From Lachnospiraceae bacterium (GTDB lineage: Bacteria; Bacillota; Clostridia; Lachnospirales; Lachnospiraceae), in NCBI GenBank assembly GCA_024695145.1, contig JAILIS010000037.1, positions 1 to 52,088 of the forward strand: a stretch of DNA of 52,088 bases, written 5' to 3'. Within the stretch, counting starts at the first letter, position 1. The number at the start of each line of letters is the position of its first letter. This document shows positions 22,496-30,718 of this stretch, piece by piece. The position numbers were made by a program, and so were the translations under genes. The notes under the pieces were generated by a model. That model was not told the DNA's origin and did no database searches. It worked only from the letters and a program-made list of their open reading frames with translations.

Positions 22496-23398
22496 ATGTA
22501 TTATACAAATGTACTCGATCTTATTGGAAATACACCGCTTATAAGCCTTGAGCAGAGCACGGGGATGCAGATATTCGCAAAAGTCGAATTTTTGAATCCG
22601 GGCGGGAGCATAAAGGACCGTATCGCTCTTAATATGATCGAAGAGGCGGAAAAAGACGGACGCCTGCGGCCGGGAATGACCATAATAGAACCGACTTCGG
22701 GAAACACCGGCATAGGTCTGGCTCTTTGCGGAGTCCGGAAAGGGTATCATGTGATCATCGTGATGCCTGAAAACATGAGTGAGGAGCGCAAGAAGATAAT
22801 ACACGCACTCGGTGCGGAACTTGTGCTTACCGATCCCGAAAAGAGCATAGGAGGCTCTGTTGAAAAAGCGATGGAGATAGCATCGCAGTCGGACGAGTAT
22901 TTTGTTCCGCAGCAGTTTCAGAATCCGGCAAACCCGGAAATACACTACAAAACAACGGCAGTAGAGCTTTGCGAGCAGCTCGGACGTAAGATCGACATAT
23001 ATGTATCCGGTATCGGAAGTGGGGGAACACTCCAGGGAGTTGCTAAGTATCTTCTTGAAAAAAATCCCGACTGCAGGATCGTGGCAGTGGAACCGAAAAA
23101 TGTTTCGGCCCTTTTGGGAGACGAACCGGGCCTTCATCAGATACAGGGTATCGGAGACGGGTTTATACCTGATATCCTTGATACTTCCATAATAACCGAT
23201 ATCGTGGAGGTTTCGGATGAAGATGCGATAAATACAGCGAGAGAACTTGCGAAAGTACAGGGCCTTCTTGTCGGAACTTCGTCGGGAGCTAATGTCTTTG
23301 CCGCAAAACAGATGGCAGAAAAGTACGGCAGGAACAACGTGGTCGCAACGGTGCTGCCTGACCGTGCCGAGCGGTATTTCAGCACGGCACTTATATAA
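22496..23398 (+). CDS. cysK: Cysteine synthase A (O-acetylserine sulfhydrylase)
   Basis: 300 residues, the usual size. IGNTPLISL, the PLP lysine Lys40 in PGGSIKDR, the substrate loop PTSGNTGIGLA and GSGGT phosphate loop are all present. It makes cysteine from O-acetylserine and sulfide. Start 22496 has a GGAAAGG; a frame open to 22355 crosses the promoter. Single gene, four kilobases from the sulfur island. In Bacillus CysK binds CymR, so it could be the partner of the Rrf2 protein; no binding motif like the one shared by the Rrf2 and iscS promoters is seen here. Confidence 0.95.
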   Translation: MYYTNVLDLIGNTPLISLEQSTGMQIFAKVEFLNPGGSIKDRIALNMIEEAEKDGRLRPGMTIIEPTSGNTGIGLALCGVRKGYHVIIVMPENMSEERKKIIHALGAELVLTDPEKSIGGSVEKAMEIASQSDEYFVPQQFQNPANPEIHYKTTAVELCEQLGRKIDIYVSGIGSGGTLQGVAKYLLEKNPDCRIVAVEPKNVSALLGDEPGLHQIQGIGDGFIPDILDTSIITDIVEVSDEDAINTARELAKVQGLLVGTSSGANVFAAKQMAEKYGRNNVVATVLPDRAERYFSTALI

Positions 23399-23409
23399 CC
23401 CTTGCGGGA

Positions 23410-24837
23410 TCAGCTTTTCGTCTTTTGTTTATCGGCCTGCATTGCTATGGTGGCGCGCTTTTGAACATCCTTGCTTACCTTATCGACCGCCCTGTCATAT
23501 ACAGCAACGCCGACAGCCGCGGTGATACGAAGCCATTCATCAAGAGACGTATCAGCTGCCGCCTCATTCATACGCGCTTTAAGATCGGACACAAGAGCGT
23601 CCCTGTTTTTGTAATCCCTGTGGATGAGAACGATTATGAATTCGTCTCCCCCGATGCGGAAGACGGGGCTGTGTGAAAATAAATCACAGATCATCGTACA
23701 TATCTTTTTGATACTTATATTTCCGTTATCCGCCCCGAAGCTTTCGTTAATACGCCTCAGACCGTTTATGTTTACTGATACGACAGCGAATTCGGCAGTT
23801 CCCGCTTTTATGTCAAGATCCAGACGTTCGATCTCGCGGTCGAAAGCCTCTTTGTTCTTGACGCCGGTAAGGGTATCTCTCATCGCCATGTAGTTGGCAC
23901 GTGTCACTTCTTCCTTCATGTTCTCCAGCTTGACGGTTGAACTTGTAAGATCGGAAACGTAGTTTCTCATATTTTTGGACACGTCCACAAGGGAATTCGC
24001 GAGAGATTCAAGCTCGTCACCGCTGTGCACACTGCGGTTCTCCATGACAAGAGCGTCCGGATCGTCCCGGTGACGGCTCTTCTGTGCAAAATCACCCACG
24101 GCCTCTTCGATGGTCTTGAGAGGGTTAATGACACGGCGCCTGAGCCAGAGCGTCATAGCGAATGCCATGATCAGTGAGATGATGATATCGCATGCGGCTA
24201 CGATCAGAGTGTACCTGCGCATAGTATCATTGATCTCATTTAAAGAAAGGCTTGATATGAGAAGACCAACGGGCTCGCCGAGACCGTCGCGTATGGTGGC
24301 TACCGCATCATATGTCTCTCCGTATGCGGTATCGGTCTCCATATAGCTTATATCTTTGCCGCTTATGAACAGAGCATACTTTTCCTCGGCAAATCCCGGA
24401 GGCAGAACTCCCGTGATGTTATCGCCGAGATGTGAGAGTGGTATGTCTTTGCGTGAGTAGCCCGCACGTTCACCGGGGAGAAGTCCCGATACAACATAGA
24501 TCATCTCGTAACTGTCACCGCTTTTGACGGGAAGAACGATTATGAGTGAGTCGAGTCCGAAACTGATACGCGCATCATCCAAAAAGTGTGCAAGTTCGAT
24601 AAAGGCCGGAGATTCCTCTCCGGTTTCTATACAACGTGACAGGTCAGCTGCATCTATACGTGAAAGTGTCAGGTTGATCACTCCCGTAATGTGGGAACGG
24701 TACTGATCCATGATCCTGTTGCTTATCACGGTATAACTTACCAGACCTATAACGATCGAAAAGATGACAGCGAAAACAAAACAGCTTATGATCATCGATC
24801 TGATCAGAGGGTTTTTAATCTTTCTTTTCTTATTCAT
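23410..24837 (-). CDS. Membrane diguanylate cyclase (GGDEF) with extracytoplasmic sensor
   Basis: 475 residues. Helix at about 12-40, an extracytoplasmic alpha/beta (Cache-like) domain to about 210, a second helix at about 212-232, a HAMP-like linker, then GGDEF with intact RIGGDEF at about 390. No RxxD inhibitory site is seen at the expected distance. The domain order suggests cyclic di-GMP production controlled by a small ligand. The ATG at 24837 has no ribosome site; a TATTAT lies with six bases between it and the ATG, so the mRNA may be leaderless. An ATG at 24855 is less likely. The gene is divergent from the nicotinamidase-like gene. Confidence 0.9.
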   Translation of the reverse strand: MNKKRKIKNPLIRSMIISCFVFAVIFSIVIGLVSYTVISNRIMDQYRSHITGVINLTLSRIDAADLSRCIETGEESPAFIELAHFLDDARISFGLDSLIIVLPVKSGDSYEMIYVVSGLLPGERAGYSRKDIPLSHLGDNITGVLPPGFAEEKYALFISGKDISYMETDTAYGETYDAVATIRDGLGEPVGLLISSLSLNEINDTMRRYTLIVAACDIIISLIMAFAMTLWLRRRVINPLKTIEEAVGDFAQKSRHRDDPDALVMENRSVHSGDELESLANSLVDVSKNMRNYVSDLTSSTVKLENMKEEVTRANYMAMRDTLTGVKNKEAFDREIERLDLDIKAGTAEFAVVSVNINGLRRINESFGADNGNISIKKICTMICDLFSHSPVFRIGGDEFIIVLIHRDYKNRDALVSDLKARMNEAAADTSLDEWLRITAAVGVAVYDRAVDKVSKDVQKRATIAMQADKQKTKS

Positions 24838-24861
24838 GCTATAATAATAACACAAGATTGT

Positions 24862-24867
24862 TATAAT
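24862..24867 (+). promoter_or_regulatory. Possible -10 box for the nicotinamidase-like gene
   Basis: TATAAT at 24862-24867, 41 bases before the start codon. No convincing -35 hexamer is visible. Confidence 0.35.
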
Positions 24868-24908
24868 GTGTCAGAAATATATGAGCGTAAAAAGGAGAGA
24901 AGCCGGAT

Positions 24909-25427
24909 ATGAAGATACTTGTAGTTGTGGATATGCAGAATGATTTTATCGATAAGGCACTCGGGACGAAGGAGGCAGTAGCCATAACGGATAATGTGGC
25001 ACAGAAGATCAAGGGATTTGACGGCCGCGTCATCTATACAAAGGACACTCATCACGAGGATTATCTTTCTTCCAGGGAAGGAAAAAACCTTCCGGTCGAG
25101 CACTGTATAAAAGGAAGTGAAGGATGGGAGTTCTCTCCGCTTATCCCGATCAGAGAGGATGCGGTCATTTTCGAAAAGCCGACGTTCGGTTCAAGGGAGC
25201 TTGGAGAGTATCTTTATAAGCTTTCGCAGGAGACGGAAATAGAGGAGATAGAAGTGATCGGACTGTGCACCGATATATGCGTCATATCAAATGCACTCCT
25301 GATCAAGGCATTCCTTCCCGAGGTGCTCATAGCGGTTGACAGTACATGCTGTGCGGGAGTAACACCCGAGAGTCATCAAAACGCTCTCGAAGCTATGAAG
25401 ATGTGCCACATAGAGATCAGGGGATGA
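24909..25427 (+). CDS. Isochorismatase-family cysteine hydrolase (nicotinamidase-like)
   Basis: 172 residues. The catalytic triad is Asp8 (VVDMQNDF), Lys90 (IFEKPTFGS) and Cys124 (CTDICV), and Asp46, His48 and His65 fit the metal site of nicotinamidases. It probably turns nicotinamide into nicotinate in NAD salvage, though related amidases exist. Start 24909 follows AAGGAGAG. It lies just before the polysaccharide genes but a promoter separates them. Confidence 0.88.
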   Translation: MKILVVVDMQNDFIDKALGTKEAVAITDNVAQKIKGFDGRVIYTKDTHHEDYLSSREGKNLPVEHCIKGSEGWEFSPLIPIREDAVIFEKPTFGSRELGEYLYKLSQETEIEEIEVIGLCTDICVISNALLIKAFLPEVLIAVDSTCCAGVTPESHQNALEAMKMCHIEIRG

Positions 25428-25456
25428 TTGACATTCCCACCTGCGGATAATATGAT
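25428..25456 (+). promoter_or_regulatory. Promoter of the polysaccharide operon, abutting the start codon
   Basis: TTGACA (25428-25433), 17-base spacer, TATGAT (25451-25456). The ATG of the sugar transferase at 25463 starts seven bases after the -10 box, where transcription should begin, so the mRNA may have no leader. The promoter starts directly after the nicotinamidase stop. Confidence 0.65.
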
Positions 25457-25462
25457 TGAAGG

Positions 25463-26263
25463 ATGAGAAACAGTAAGGCGGAACTGAATAATCCCGTTGA
25501 GGGAAAGCGGGTCAGATTTGTCGAGGATGCGGGTTATCCTCAAAATGCCGACGGTGTCTGCGGGTATCTCGAAGCGGTCGGGGACAGCACATCAAAGAGG
25601 AGCTTTTATGACAGGGTTTTTAAAAGACTGATCGATGTGATCATGTCTTTTTGCGGTCTCATCATACTGAGCCCGGCATTTCTCATCATAACGGTTGCGG
25701 TCCTGATCGACGATCCGGGTCCGATTTTTTTTAAACAGAAAAGAGTGGGACTCAACAAGCGCTTTTTCTATCTTCACAAGTTCAGGACCATGAAGATGAG
25801 CACGCCCCATGATACACCGACACACATGCTCGTCGATCCGGGCCGGTATATCACAAGGGTCGGCGCTTTTCTGAGAAAGCACAGCCTTGATGAGCTGCCG
25901 CAGTTCTGGGATATATTCGTTTCAAACATGAGCATCATCGGTCCGCGTCCCGCACTGTACAATCAGGATCTTCTGACTGCGGAACGGGACAGATATAACG
26001 CCAATGATATCAAGCCGGGTCTGACCGGATGGGCCCAGATCAACGGACGTGATGAACTGTCGATCCCCGACAAGGCGAGACTTGACGGAGTATATACAAA
26101 AAAACTGAATGCCGGAGGGTTTGCGGCATTTCTGTTTGACTGCAGGTGCTTTTTCGGAACGGCATTTTCGGTCGCGAGGGCCGAGGGTGTGGTCGAGGGC
26201 GGCACAGGTGCTGCAGCAGGCGAAGAACCGCACGATCCGAATAACAAGGAGAATCATAAATGA
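25463..26263 (+). CDS. Undecaprenyl-phosphate sugar phosphotransferase (initiating glycosyltransferase)
   Basis: 266 residues. A disordered 45-residue start, one membrane-dipping helix at about 50-80, then the bacterial sugar transferase domain with KFRTMKM, DELPQFWDIF, SIIGPRPA and LTGWAQINGR. Such small PglC/WcaJ-type enzymes move a sugar phosphate from a UDP-sugar to the lipid carrier and begin a repeat unit for capsule, exopolysaccharide or glycoprotein. The C-terminal 30 residues are Gly/Ala/Glu-rich and unusual. No ribosome site: GAAGG touches the ATG. Its stop overlaps the capE start (ATGA). Confidence 0.9.
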   Translation: MRNSKAELNNPVEGKRVRFVEDAGYPQNADGVCGYLEAVGDSTSKRSFYDRVFKRLIDVIMSFCGLIILSPAFLIITVAVLIDDPGPIFFKQKRVGLNKRFFYLHKFRTMKMSTPHDTPTHMLVDPGRYITRVGAFLRKHSLDELPQFWDIFVSNMSIIGPRPALYNQDLLTAERDRYNANDIKPGLTGWAQINGRDELSIPDKARLDGVYTKKLNAGGFAAFLFDCRCFFGTAFSVARAEGVVEGGTGAAAGEEPHDPNNKENHK

Positions 26264-27303
26264 GTGAATTTAACGGAGCGACACTGTTGATAACGGGAGG
26301 AACAGGTTCGTTCGGACACACCGTACTGAAGCATTTCCTCGCTACGGATATAGCACAGATCCGTGTATTTTCCCGTGATGAGAAGAAACAGGATGACATG
26401 AGGCACGAGCTTCAGACCGCGTATCCCGATCTTGCCGCAAAGGTGAAGTTTTATATAGGAGACGTTCGAAACGCCCAGTCCGTGCATGATGCGATGCCGG
26501 GAGTGGATTATATATTCCACGCGGCCGCGCTCAAGCAGGTCCCGTCATGTGAGTTCTTCCCGATGGAAGCGGTTGAGACAAACGTGATCGGTACCAATAA
26601 CGTACTTCATGCGGCTATTGAGGCGGGGGTAAAGAGGATCGTGTGCCTGTCCACCGACAAGGCGGCTTATCCGATCAATGCGATGGGTACGAGCAAAGCC
26701 ATGATGGAGCATGTGGTGCGTGCCAATGCGAGGGTCGCCGCAGAGCGCGGAGATACGGTCATCTCCTGTACACGTTACGGTAACGTCATGTGTTCGCGCG
26801 GTTCTGTCATACCGCTTTTCATAGATCAGATAGAGAGCGGCAGTCCGGTGACCGTAACGAATCCGGATATGACAAGATTCCTGATGAACCTCGATGAGGC
26901 TGTCGACCTTGTCAAATTTGCTTTTGAGCATGCCAATCCGGGAGATCTGTTCATACAGAAATCTCCGGCATCAACCATAGGCACTCTCGCAGCCGCCGTA
27001 CAGCAGCTGTTCGGCGATACGGGTATCAACGTGATCGGAACGCGGCACGGTGAAAAGCTCTATGAGACGCTGATGACACGTGAGGAGGCTCTTCGTGCCG
27101 AGGATATGGGTAATTACTTCAGGGTGGCTGCGGACAACAGAGACCTCAATTATGACAAATACTTTGTTGAGGGCAAGGTTGAGACCCAGGCTGATGAATC
27201 ATATACATCTCATAATACCGTAAGGCTTGATGTTGCAGGTACCGTGGACAAGATAATGACCACGGACTATGTAAGGGAAAGGGTTAAGGCGGTGACGCAA
27301 TGA
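26260..27303 (+). CDS. capE: UDP-GlcNAc 4,6-dehydratase/5-epimerase (CapE/FnlA type)
   Basis: 347 residues of the extended short-chain dehydrogenase family. NAD loop TGGTGSFG, AALKQVP, STDKAAYPINAMG and the RYGNVMCSRGSVIP segment are typical of the inverting dehydratases CapE, FnlA and WbjB, which have Met/Lys in place of the classic YxxxK motif. It converts UDP-GlcNAc to the 4-keto-6-deoxy L-arabino sugar. CapF follows with a four-base overlap, as in capsule gene clusters of Staphylococcus and Pseudomonas. Confidence 0.9.
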   Translation: MSEFNGATLLITGGTGSFGHTVLKHFLATDIAQIRVFSRDEKKQDDMRHELQTAYPDLAAKVKFYIGDVRNAQSVHDAMPGVDYIFHAAALKQVPSCEFFPMEAVETNVIGTNNVLHAAIEAGVKRIVCLSTDKAAYPINAMGTSKAMMEHVVRANARVAAERGDTVISCTRYGNVMCSRGSVIPLFIDQIESGSPVTVTNPDMTRFLMNLDEAVDLVKFAFEHANPGDLFIQKSPASTIGTLAAAVQQLFGDTGINVIGTRHGEKLYETLMTREEALRAEDMGNYFRVAADNRDLNYDKYFVEGKVETQADESYTSHNTVRLDVAGTVDKIMTTDYVRERVKAVTQ

Positions 27304-28499
27304 AGATTCTCGTAACGGGGTCCGAAGGTTTTGTCGGAAAGAATCTGGTATGGAACCTTCGTGAACTGATGGAAGGCAGGAACAGGACGAGACCATCGCT
27401 TTCCATTACCGGGATATATGAGTATGACAGAGGATACGATCAGCGCATTCTTGAAGAGGCCTGTGCGAAAGTTGATTTTGTCTTCAATCTTGCGGGTGTC
27501 AACCGGCCGAAAGATGCATCCGAGTTCATGAAGGGAAATCATGATTTTGCGGTCACGCTCCTTGATACATTAAAGAAATACGAAAACACGTGTCCGGTGA
27601 TGCTCTCGTCATCGGTACAGGCAAGTCTTACCGGAAGGTTTGAGGGCAGTGAATACGGAAAGAGCAAGCTCGCCGGCGAGGAACTTTTTTTTGATCACGG
27701 AAAGGAGACAGGAGCGCAGGTTCTCGTATACCGCTTTCCGAACCTGTTCGGCAAATGGTGCAGACCGAACTACAACAGTGCGGTTGCGACGTTCTGCCAT
27801 GCGGTGGCAAATGATCTTCCCTATACCGTAAACGACCGTTCCACGGTGCTCGAACTTTGTTATATCGATGATCTCGTGGAGGAGATGTTTGACGCACTCG
27901 AAGGACGTGAACACCGTGAGGGAAAATACTGTTACGTGCCGGTAACACATAAGGCCTCTCTCGGCGAGATAGTGGATCTGCTCGAGTCGTTTAAAAAGAT
28001 GCCGGAAACACTCGGCATGCCTTCGATACCGGCAGGATCGTTCGCAAAAAAGCTTTATTCCATGTATCTGTCATATCTTCCGGCTTCGAAGATGTCATAT
28101 ATACTTGAATCGAATGTTGATAACCGCGGCAACTTCACCGAACTGATACGCACATTCGATCACGGACAGGTGAGCATCAATATCGCCAAGCCGGGCATCA
28201 CACGCGGAGAACACTGGCATAACAGCAAGTGGGAGATATTCATGGTCGTATCGGGACACGGGCTGATCAGAGAACGCAGGATCGGACTGGATCCGGAAAC
28301 CGGAGATGAATATCCGGTTGTCGAATTCGAAGTATCGGGCAAACAGATGAAGGCAGTCCAGATGCTGCCCGGATATACACACAGCATTACAAATCTTTCC
28401 AAAACCGAAGACCTTGTGACGGTAATGTGGGCAAACGAGATGTTTGATCCGGATTATCCGGACACGTTCTATGAGCCGGTGGATCCCAAAGGAAAATGA
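27300..28499 (+). CDS. capF: Bifunctional epimerase/reductase with cupin domain (CapF/FnlB type)
   Basis: 399 residues. The N-terminal part is a short-chain reductase (VTGSEGFVGKNL, SEYGKSKLAGEE with the YxxxK lysine). The C-terminal 120 residues form a cupin with HWHNSKWE and PGYTHS, the metal-binding epimerase part of CapF. The enzyme epimerises C3 and reduces C4 of the CapE product, giving UDP-2-acetamido-2,6-dideoxy-L-talose. The third enzyme, CapG, which would give UDP-L-FucNAc, is not in the window. Cotranscribed with capE (four-base overlap). Confidence 0.9.
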   Translation: MKILVTGSEGFVGKNLVWNLRELMEGRNRTRPSLSITGIYEYDRGYDQRILEEACAKVDFVFNLAGVNRPKDASEFMKGNHDFAVTLLDTLKKYENTCPVMLSSSVQASLTGRFEGSEYGKSKLAGEELFFDHGKETGAQVLVYRFPNLFGKWCRPNYNSAVATFCHAVANDLPYTVNDRSTVLELCYIDDLVEEMFDALEGREHREGKYCYVPVTHKASLGEIVDLLESFKKMPETLGMPSIPAGSFAKKLYSMYLSYLPASKMSYILESNVDNRGNFTELIRTFDHGQVSINIAKPGITRGEHWHNSKWEIFMVVSGHGLIRERRIGLDPETGDEYPVVEFEVSGKQMKAVQMLPGYTHSITNLSKTEDLVTVMWANEMFDPDYPDTFYEPVDPKGK

Positions 28500-28519
28500 A
28501 ACGGATGAGGTGATAAATA

Positions 28520-30718
28520 ATGGATGAGGACCGCTCGATAATCTTTGACGAGAAGACAAAAAAGCATTTGGCCGGTCAGGGAATCTTTTTCGCAGGGACC
28601 GTACTGATAAACTATGTACTTCCGAGACTTGCGGGTGCCGCAGGTATCCCGTTATATCTTGATAACGTGGGAACATTGCTTGCCGCCATACTCGGAGGAT
28701 ATCTTCCCGGCATTTTCGTCGGATATCTCAATAATATCATCAATATGCGCGGCAATCCCGGCAATGCCTACTATGTTGTGCTCTCCACCATGATAGCGGC
28801 GAGCGGAACATATCTTGCGCAGAAGGGATTTTTCAAAAAATTCTGGAAAGCACTTCTGACAATCCCGGTGTTTGCTTTTATCGGCGGGGCTCTCGGATCG
28901 ATCCTCACATATCTTCTGTACGGATACGGAATGGGAGAAGGGATAAGTGCGCCGTTTGCCAGGATGCTTCTTGAAAAAGGCACGCTTTCGGTATTCTGGG
29001 CACAGATGCTCTCTGATGTTGTGATAGACCTGGTGGATAAAGGCATCACAGTCATCCTCGTATTTGTGATACTGAGGCTTATACCTGAGAGTATCAAGCC
29101 GGGGCTGTGGGTCACGGGATGGCGTCAGGCACCGCTTACGAGTGATGCGATGAAGAAAGCCAGACACAGCATCACCAGATCATTTTCTCTTCGCGGCAAG
29201 ATAATCACGATCATCTCACTGATCATGTTTTTCGTCGCTGTTGTTACAACGATCATAAGCTTCATCCTCTACAACAGCTTTGCGATGGATCAGCATACGA
29301 ACAGCTGCAGATGTGCCGCCAAGATCGCATCGGACATAGTGGATGCGGACAAGGTTGATGAATACATACGGCTCGGAGAGGCAGCACCGGATTATCATGA
29401 GATCGAACTTGAGCTTGACGATATCAGACTCAGCAACCCCGAAATAGCGTATTTGTACGTATACAAATTCACCGATGAAGGAGTGTATGTCGTGTTCGAT
29501 CTTGATACCGTGGATGTTCCCGGTGAGGATCCCGGAAAGATGATCCCTTATGAGGATTATCTGCTCCCGTACAAAGATGATCTTCTTGCGGGAAATACAC
29601 CGGATCCGATCCTTGACGATACAAAGTACGGACGGCTCCTTACGGTGTTTGAGCCGGTCTATGATGATTACAGGAATATAGTCTGCTATGCGGCAGCGGA
29701 TATCAAGGTTGAAGATATCAGGCTTACGAGCCTCAATTATATGACGAAGGTGTTCTCGCTGTTCATCGGATTTTATATCTTCATCCTGTCGCTGTGCATA
29801 TGGCTCGTGGATTATCATCTGATATATCCGATCGCTGCCATGACCGTATCTGCGAGAAAGTTTGCATATGACAGCGAGGAGGCAAGGGAGATCAGCGTTG
29901 ACAGGCTGCAGCACCTTAACATCTCAACCGGTGATGAGATAGAAAACCTGTATGAGAGCCTTTCCAAAACGATCGCCGAGACCGTCGGATATCTTGAGGA
30001 TGCCGAGGCAAAGAGCGAAGAGATCCGCCGTATGCAGAACGGGCTTATATACGTTCTGGCCGACATGGTCGAGAGCCGTGATAAGAACACCGGCGATCAC
30101 GTCCGCAAAACGGCTGCATATGTACGTCTGATCACGAAAAAGATGAAAGAAAAGGGTGTATATGCGGACCAGCTTACCGATGAGTTCATGGATGATGTCG
30201 CCAATTCCGCACCTCTTCACGATGTCGGAAAGATAATGGTATCTGATACGATCCTTAATAAACCCGGAAAGCTTACCGACGAGGAATTTGCCATTATGAA
30301 GAGCCACACGACAGCGGGTAACCGTGTGATAGCATCCGCCATGGGTCTTGTGGCTGACAGCGGATATCTTCAGGAAGCCAAAAATCTCGCGACCTATCAT
30401 CATGAAAGGTTCGACGGCAAGGGATACCCGAGCGGCAAGGCCGGAGAGGAGATCCCGCTTTCCGCGAGGATCATGGCAGTGGCAGATGTTTTTGACGCAC
30501 TTGTGTCAAGAAGAAGCTACAAGGAACCGTTCTCTTTTGAAAAGGCTATGGATATAATCAGAGAGGGAGCGGGAACGCAGTTTGATCCGCTTATCGCGCA
30601 GGTTTTCCTTGACTCCGCGGAGGAGGCCAGACAGATCGCCGAGGCTCACGAATCGATGCTCGGGCAGGGTATAAGAAACTTTTCCGACGAACAGCAGGAT
30701 TCACTCGACACCCTTTAA
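28520..30718 (+). CDS. Membrane HD-GYP phosphodiesterase with sensor domain
   Basis: 732 residues. Residues 15-190 hold about five membrane helices with Gly-rich turns (LDNVGTLLAAILGGYLPG) that look like an integral substrate-binding module of the ECF-S or MASE kind. Then come a helix at about 230-255, an extracytoplasmic Cache-like domain to about 410, another helix, a HAMP-like linker and a complete HD-GYP domain: His567-Asp in HDVGKI and HHERFDGKGYP near 625-636. It should degrade cyclic di-GMP. Twenty bases after capF with GAGGTGAT, so it is the last gene of the polysaccharide operon and may tie polymer output to cyclic di-GMP. Overlaps the convergent permease by 18 bases. Confidence 0.88.
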   Translation: MDEDRSIIFDEKTKKHLAGQGIFFAGTVLINYVLPRLAGAAGIPLYLDNVGTLLAAILGGYLPGIFVGYLNNIINMRGNPGNAYYVVLSTMIAASGTYLAQKGFFKKFWKALLTIPVFAFIGGALGSILTYLLYGYGMGEGISAPFARMLLEKGTLSVFWAQMLSDVVIDLVDKGITVILVFVILRLIPESIKPGLWVTGWRQAPLTSDAMKKARHSITRSFSLRGKIITIISLIMFFVAVVTTIISFILYNSFAMDQHTNSCRCAAKIASDIVDADKVDEYIRLGEAAPDYHEIELELDDIRLSNPEIAYLYVYKFTDEGVYVVFDLDTVDVPGEDPGKMIPYEDYLLPYKDDLLAGNTPDPILDDTKYGRLLTVFEPVYDDYRNIVCYAAADIKVEDIRLTSLNYMTKVFSLFIGFYIFILSLCIWLVDYHLIYPIAAMTVSARKFAYDSEEAREISVDRLQHLNISTGDEIENLYESLSKTIAETVGYLEDAEAKSEEIRRMQNGLIYVLADMVESRDKNTGDHVRKTAAYVRLITKKMKEKGVYADQLTDEFMDDVANSAPLHDVGKIMVSDTILNKPGKLTDEEFAIMKSHTTAGNRVIASAMGLVADSGYLQEAKNLATYHHERFDGKGYPSGKAGEEIPLSARIMAVADVFDALVSRRSYKEPFSFEKAMDIIREGAGTQFDPLIAQVFLDSAEEARQIAEAHESMLGQGIRNFSDEQQDSLDTL

